Source of the DNA: Paracoccaceae bacterium
GTDB taxonomy: Bacteria; Pseudomonadota; Alphaproteobacteria; Rhodobacterales; Rhodobacteraceae
Assembly (NCBI GenBank): GCA_003551745.1
Contig: PUNI01000232.1
Location: 1-6,371, forward strand
Reading direction: 5' to 3'
DNA: 6,371 nt
Shown here: in pieces, positions 5,101 through 6,371 of the stretch
How positions within the stretch are numbered: position 1 is the stretch's first letter
Layout of the letters: every line of letters begins with the position of its first letter
Notes under the pieces: generated by a model
What the model saw: the letters and a program-made list of their open reading frames with translations, nothing else
Database searches by the model: none
What the model was told of the DNA's origin: nothing
Translations under genes and position numbers: made by a program

Positions 5101-5952
5101 TCAGATTGCGGTGGCGACCGTGTCGGCGATGTAGATCTCGCGCAGGCGGCGGGTGATCGGCCCGGGCGCGCCGTTGCCCACCCGTGTGCCGTCGATCTCG
5201 ACCACCGGCGTCACGAAGGTGGAGGCGGAGGTGACGAAGGCTTCCTCGGCGGCCTTGGCTTCGGCCAGCGTGAAGGCGCGCTCCTCGATCTGCATCTGCG
5301 CCTCCTCCGCCAGACGCTTGACTGCGGCGCGGGTGATGCCGTGCAGGATCTCGGTGCCGAGGTGGCGGGTGATGATGCGCCCGCCGGCGACGATCCAGGC
5401 GTTGTTCGAGGTTCCCTCGGTGACGAAGCCGTCCTCGATCATCCAGGCATCGTCGGCGCCGGCCTGTTTCGCCGCCATCTTGCCCATCGAGGGATAGAGA
5501 AGCTGCACCGTCTTGATGTCGCGCCGGCCCCAGCGCAGGTCGGGGATCGAGATCACCCGGATGCCGGTCTGCGCCGCGGGCCGGTCGATCAGCGCGGCTG
5601 TCTGGGTGAAGAGCACCACCGTGGGGGTGGCGCTCTCGGGGTATGCGAAGTCGCGGTCGGCCGCGCCGCGGGTGATCTGAAGATAGATCATGCCCTCGTC
5701 GAGGTCGTTGCGGGCGATCAGTTCGCGGTGGATGTCCAGCAGTTCGGCCCGGGCGAGCGGCGCCGTCATTCCGAGCTCCCCCAGCGACCGTTCCAGCCGC
5801 GCGGCGTGACCGTCGAAGTCGACCAGCTTGCCGCCGACCACCGAGGTGACCTCATAGACACCATCGGCGAAGAGAAAGCCCCGATCGAAGACCGAGACCT
5901 TTGCCGACTCCTCGGGCAGGTACTCCCCGTTCACATAGACGATGCGGCTCAT
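5101..5952 (-). CDS. D-amino-acid aminotransferase, class IV PLP fold
   Basis: The 283-residue product has the length and fold-type IV layout of D-alanine/D-amino-acid transaminases, which interconvert D-amino acids and 2-oxo acids with pyridoxal phosphate. Seen: VNGEYLPEESAKVSVFDRGFLFADGVYE (7-34), including Tyr33 (Tyr31 of the Bacillus enzyme); the Schiff-base lysine Lys147 in RRDIKTVQLL; and EGTSNNAWIV with Glu179, the PLP pyridine-nitrogen partner. Arg100 aligns with the carboxylate-binding Arg98, but Phe102 replaces His100, so substrate preference may differ. Leu203 matches Leu201. GAGGAGGG just before the ATG at 5952 sets the start. It follows the epimerase/racemase gene by 40 bp, so the two are probably one operon. 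Branched-chain aminotransferase or aminodeoxychorismate lyase are the related alternatives; the DxKxxxLL and Tyr/Arg features favour a D-amino-acid enzyme. Confidence 0.85.
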   Translation of the reverse strand: MSRIVYVNGEYLPEESAKVSVFDRGFLFADGVYEVTSVVGGKLVDFDGHAARLERSLGELGMTAPLARAELLDIHRELIARNDLDEGMIYLQITRGAADRDFAYPESATPTVVLFTQTAALIDRPAAQTGIRVISIPDLRWGRRDIKTVQLLYPSMGKMAAKQAGADDAWMIEDGFVTEGTSNNAWIVAGGRIITRHLGTEILHGITRAAVKRLAEEAQMQIEERAFTLAEAKAAEEAFVTSASTFVTPVVEIDGTRVGNGAPGPITRRLREIYIADTVATAI

Positions 5953-5992
5953 CCGGCCCTCCTCGTTGCCTGGCCGCCCCCGCCGGCCGCCT

Positions 5993-6371
5993 TCAGCCCC
6001 AGAGCGCGGCCTCGGGCGGGTGAATGCCGGCGGCATCGAAGCGCAGGGGATGGGGTCGGTCTTCGGCCAGCAGCAGCGGGCCGTCAAGGTCCGTCACCGC
6101 CGCACCCTGGGCCACGAGCACCGCGGGCGCCATGGCGAGCGACGAGCCCACCATGCAGCCGACCATGATGCCATAGCCCTCGGCGCGGGCGGCGTCGCGC
6201 AAGCTGAGCGCCTCGGTCAACCCGCCGGTCTTGTCGAGCTTGATGTTGACCATGTCGTAACGGCCGGTCAGCGTGGGAAGGCTTTCCCGGTCGTGGCAGC
6301 TTTCGTCGGCGCAGACGGGCAGCGGCCGGGCCATCTCGGCCAGCGCGGCATCGGCGCCGGCGGGCAGCGGC
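5993..6371 (-). CDS. dgcA: Enolase-superfamily epimerase/racemase (DgcA or dipeptide-epimerase type), C-terminal part
   Basis: The frame is open from the right edge to the TGA at 5995-5993: 125 residues of a protein normally near 320. Seen: ADES, whose Asp aligns with the third Mg2+ ligand of muconate-lactonizing-type enolases; NIKLDKTGGL, whose first Lys aligns with the catalytic base Lys268 of Bacillus YkfB; GCMVGSSLAMAP on the seventh strand; and DLDGPLLL, a DxD like that which binds the dipeptide ammonium group in L-Ala-D/L-Glu epimerases. These enzymes abstract the alpha proton to interconvert stereoisomers. Rhodobacterales homologues beside a D-amino-acid aminotransferase are, as I recall, commonly annotated DgcA, acting in D-glutamate catabolism with DgcN. 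The DxD leaves a dipeptide epimerase equally possible, so the symbol is tentative. The first metal ligands lie outside the window. Confidence 0.85.
   Translation of the reverse strand, partial: PLPAGADAALAEMARPLPVCADESCHDRESLPTLTGRYDMVNIKLDKTGGLTEALSLRDAARAEGYGIMVGCMVGSSLAMAPAVLVAQGAAVTDLDGPLLLAEDRPHPLRFDAAGIHPPEAALWG

Noticed and set aside
5065..6168. A 367-codon plus-strand frame over the aminotransferase and epimerase genes
   Set aside because: It is antisense to two genes with clear catalytic motifs, and its own translation has no recognisable domain.
1..6371. A defence, toxin-antitoxin, secretion or phage system
   Set aside because: Every confident gene is housekeeping or a known family, and none of these systems' hallmark genes, repeat arrays or integration sites is visible.

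Overview
The window is about 6.4 kb of ordinary, GC-rich (roughly 70% by eye) alphaproteobacterial chromosome. The wording of the L20 protein (start [14 protein letters not shown]), the pyruvate kinase, the DUF1244 protein and the D-amino-acid aminotransferase point to the Rhodobacterales (Rhodobacter/Paracoccus/Roseobacter relatives). That placement rests on recognising the proteins, not on a search. There is no tRNA, rRNA, CRISPR array or intact mobile element.

Layout, left to right. (1) 1-341, minus strand: the N-terminal third of a Gfo/Idh/MocA-type NAD(P)-dependent oxidoreductase, running off the left edge. (2) 488-1063, minus: the ribosomal protein pair rpmI-rplT (L35, L20), with a plausible sigma70 promoter at 1142-1170 whose -35 box lies inside a perfect 9-bp inverted repeat. 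(3) 1248-1568, plus: a single-domain PilZ protein. (4) 1569-2283: about 715 bp without a convincing intact gene, lying between two convergent genes. Part of it (about 1699-1900, plus) has codon-like base composition and a helix-turn-helix that looks like the DNA-binding tail of a resolvase-type recombinase. (5) 2284-4018, minus: pyruvate kinase, then a compact stem-loop at its stop codon, then a 74-residue two-helix membrane protein. (6) 4174-4500, plus: a DUF1244 protein divergent from pyk and ending on a CTAG shared with the stop of the next gene. (7) 4497-4988, minus: a secreted DUF2059-type protein. (8) 5101-6371, minus: a D-amino-acid aminotransferase preceded by the C-terminal part of an enolase-superfamily epimerase/racemase (DgcA or dipeptide epimerase type), which runs off the right edge.

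How the genes work together. rpmI-rplT supplies two large-subunit ribosomal proteins. pyk closes glycolysis, and Lys74 at the position linked to monovalent-cation dependence predicts a K+-independent enzyme. The epimerase and aminotransferase, 40 bp apart in the same direction, make a plausible D-glutamate or murein-peptide-derived D-amino-acid catabolic unit. The remaining genes (PilZ, DUF1244, DUF2059, the small membrane protein, the oxidoreductase) have family-level assignments only.

I found no convincing new multi-gene system. The observations most worth checking are the possible recombinase remnant in the gene-poor gap, the operator-like repeat on the rpmI promoter, the stem-loop punctuation between pyk and its small downstream gene, and the D-amino-acid cassette cut by the right edge.
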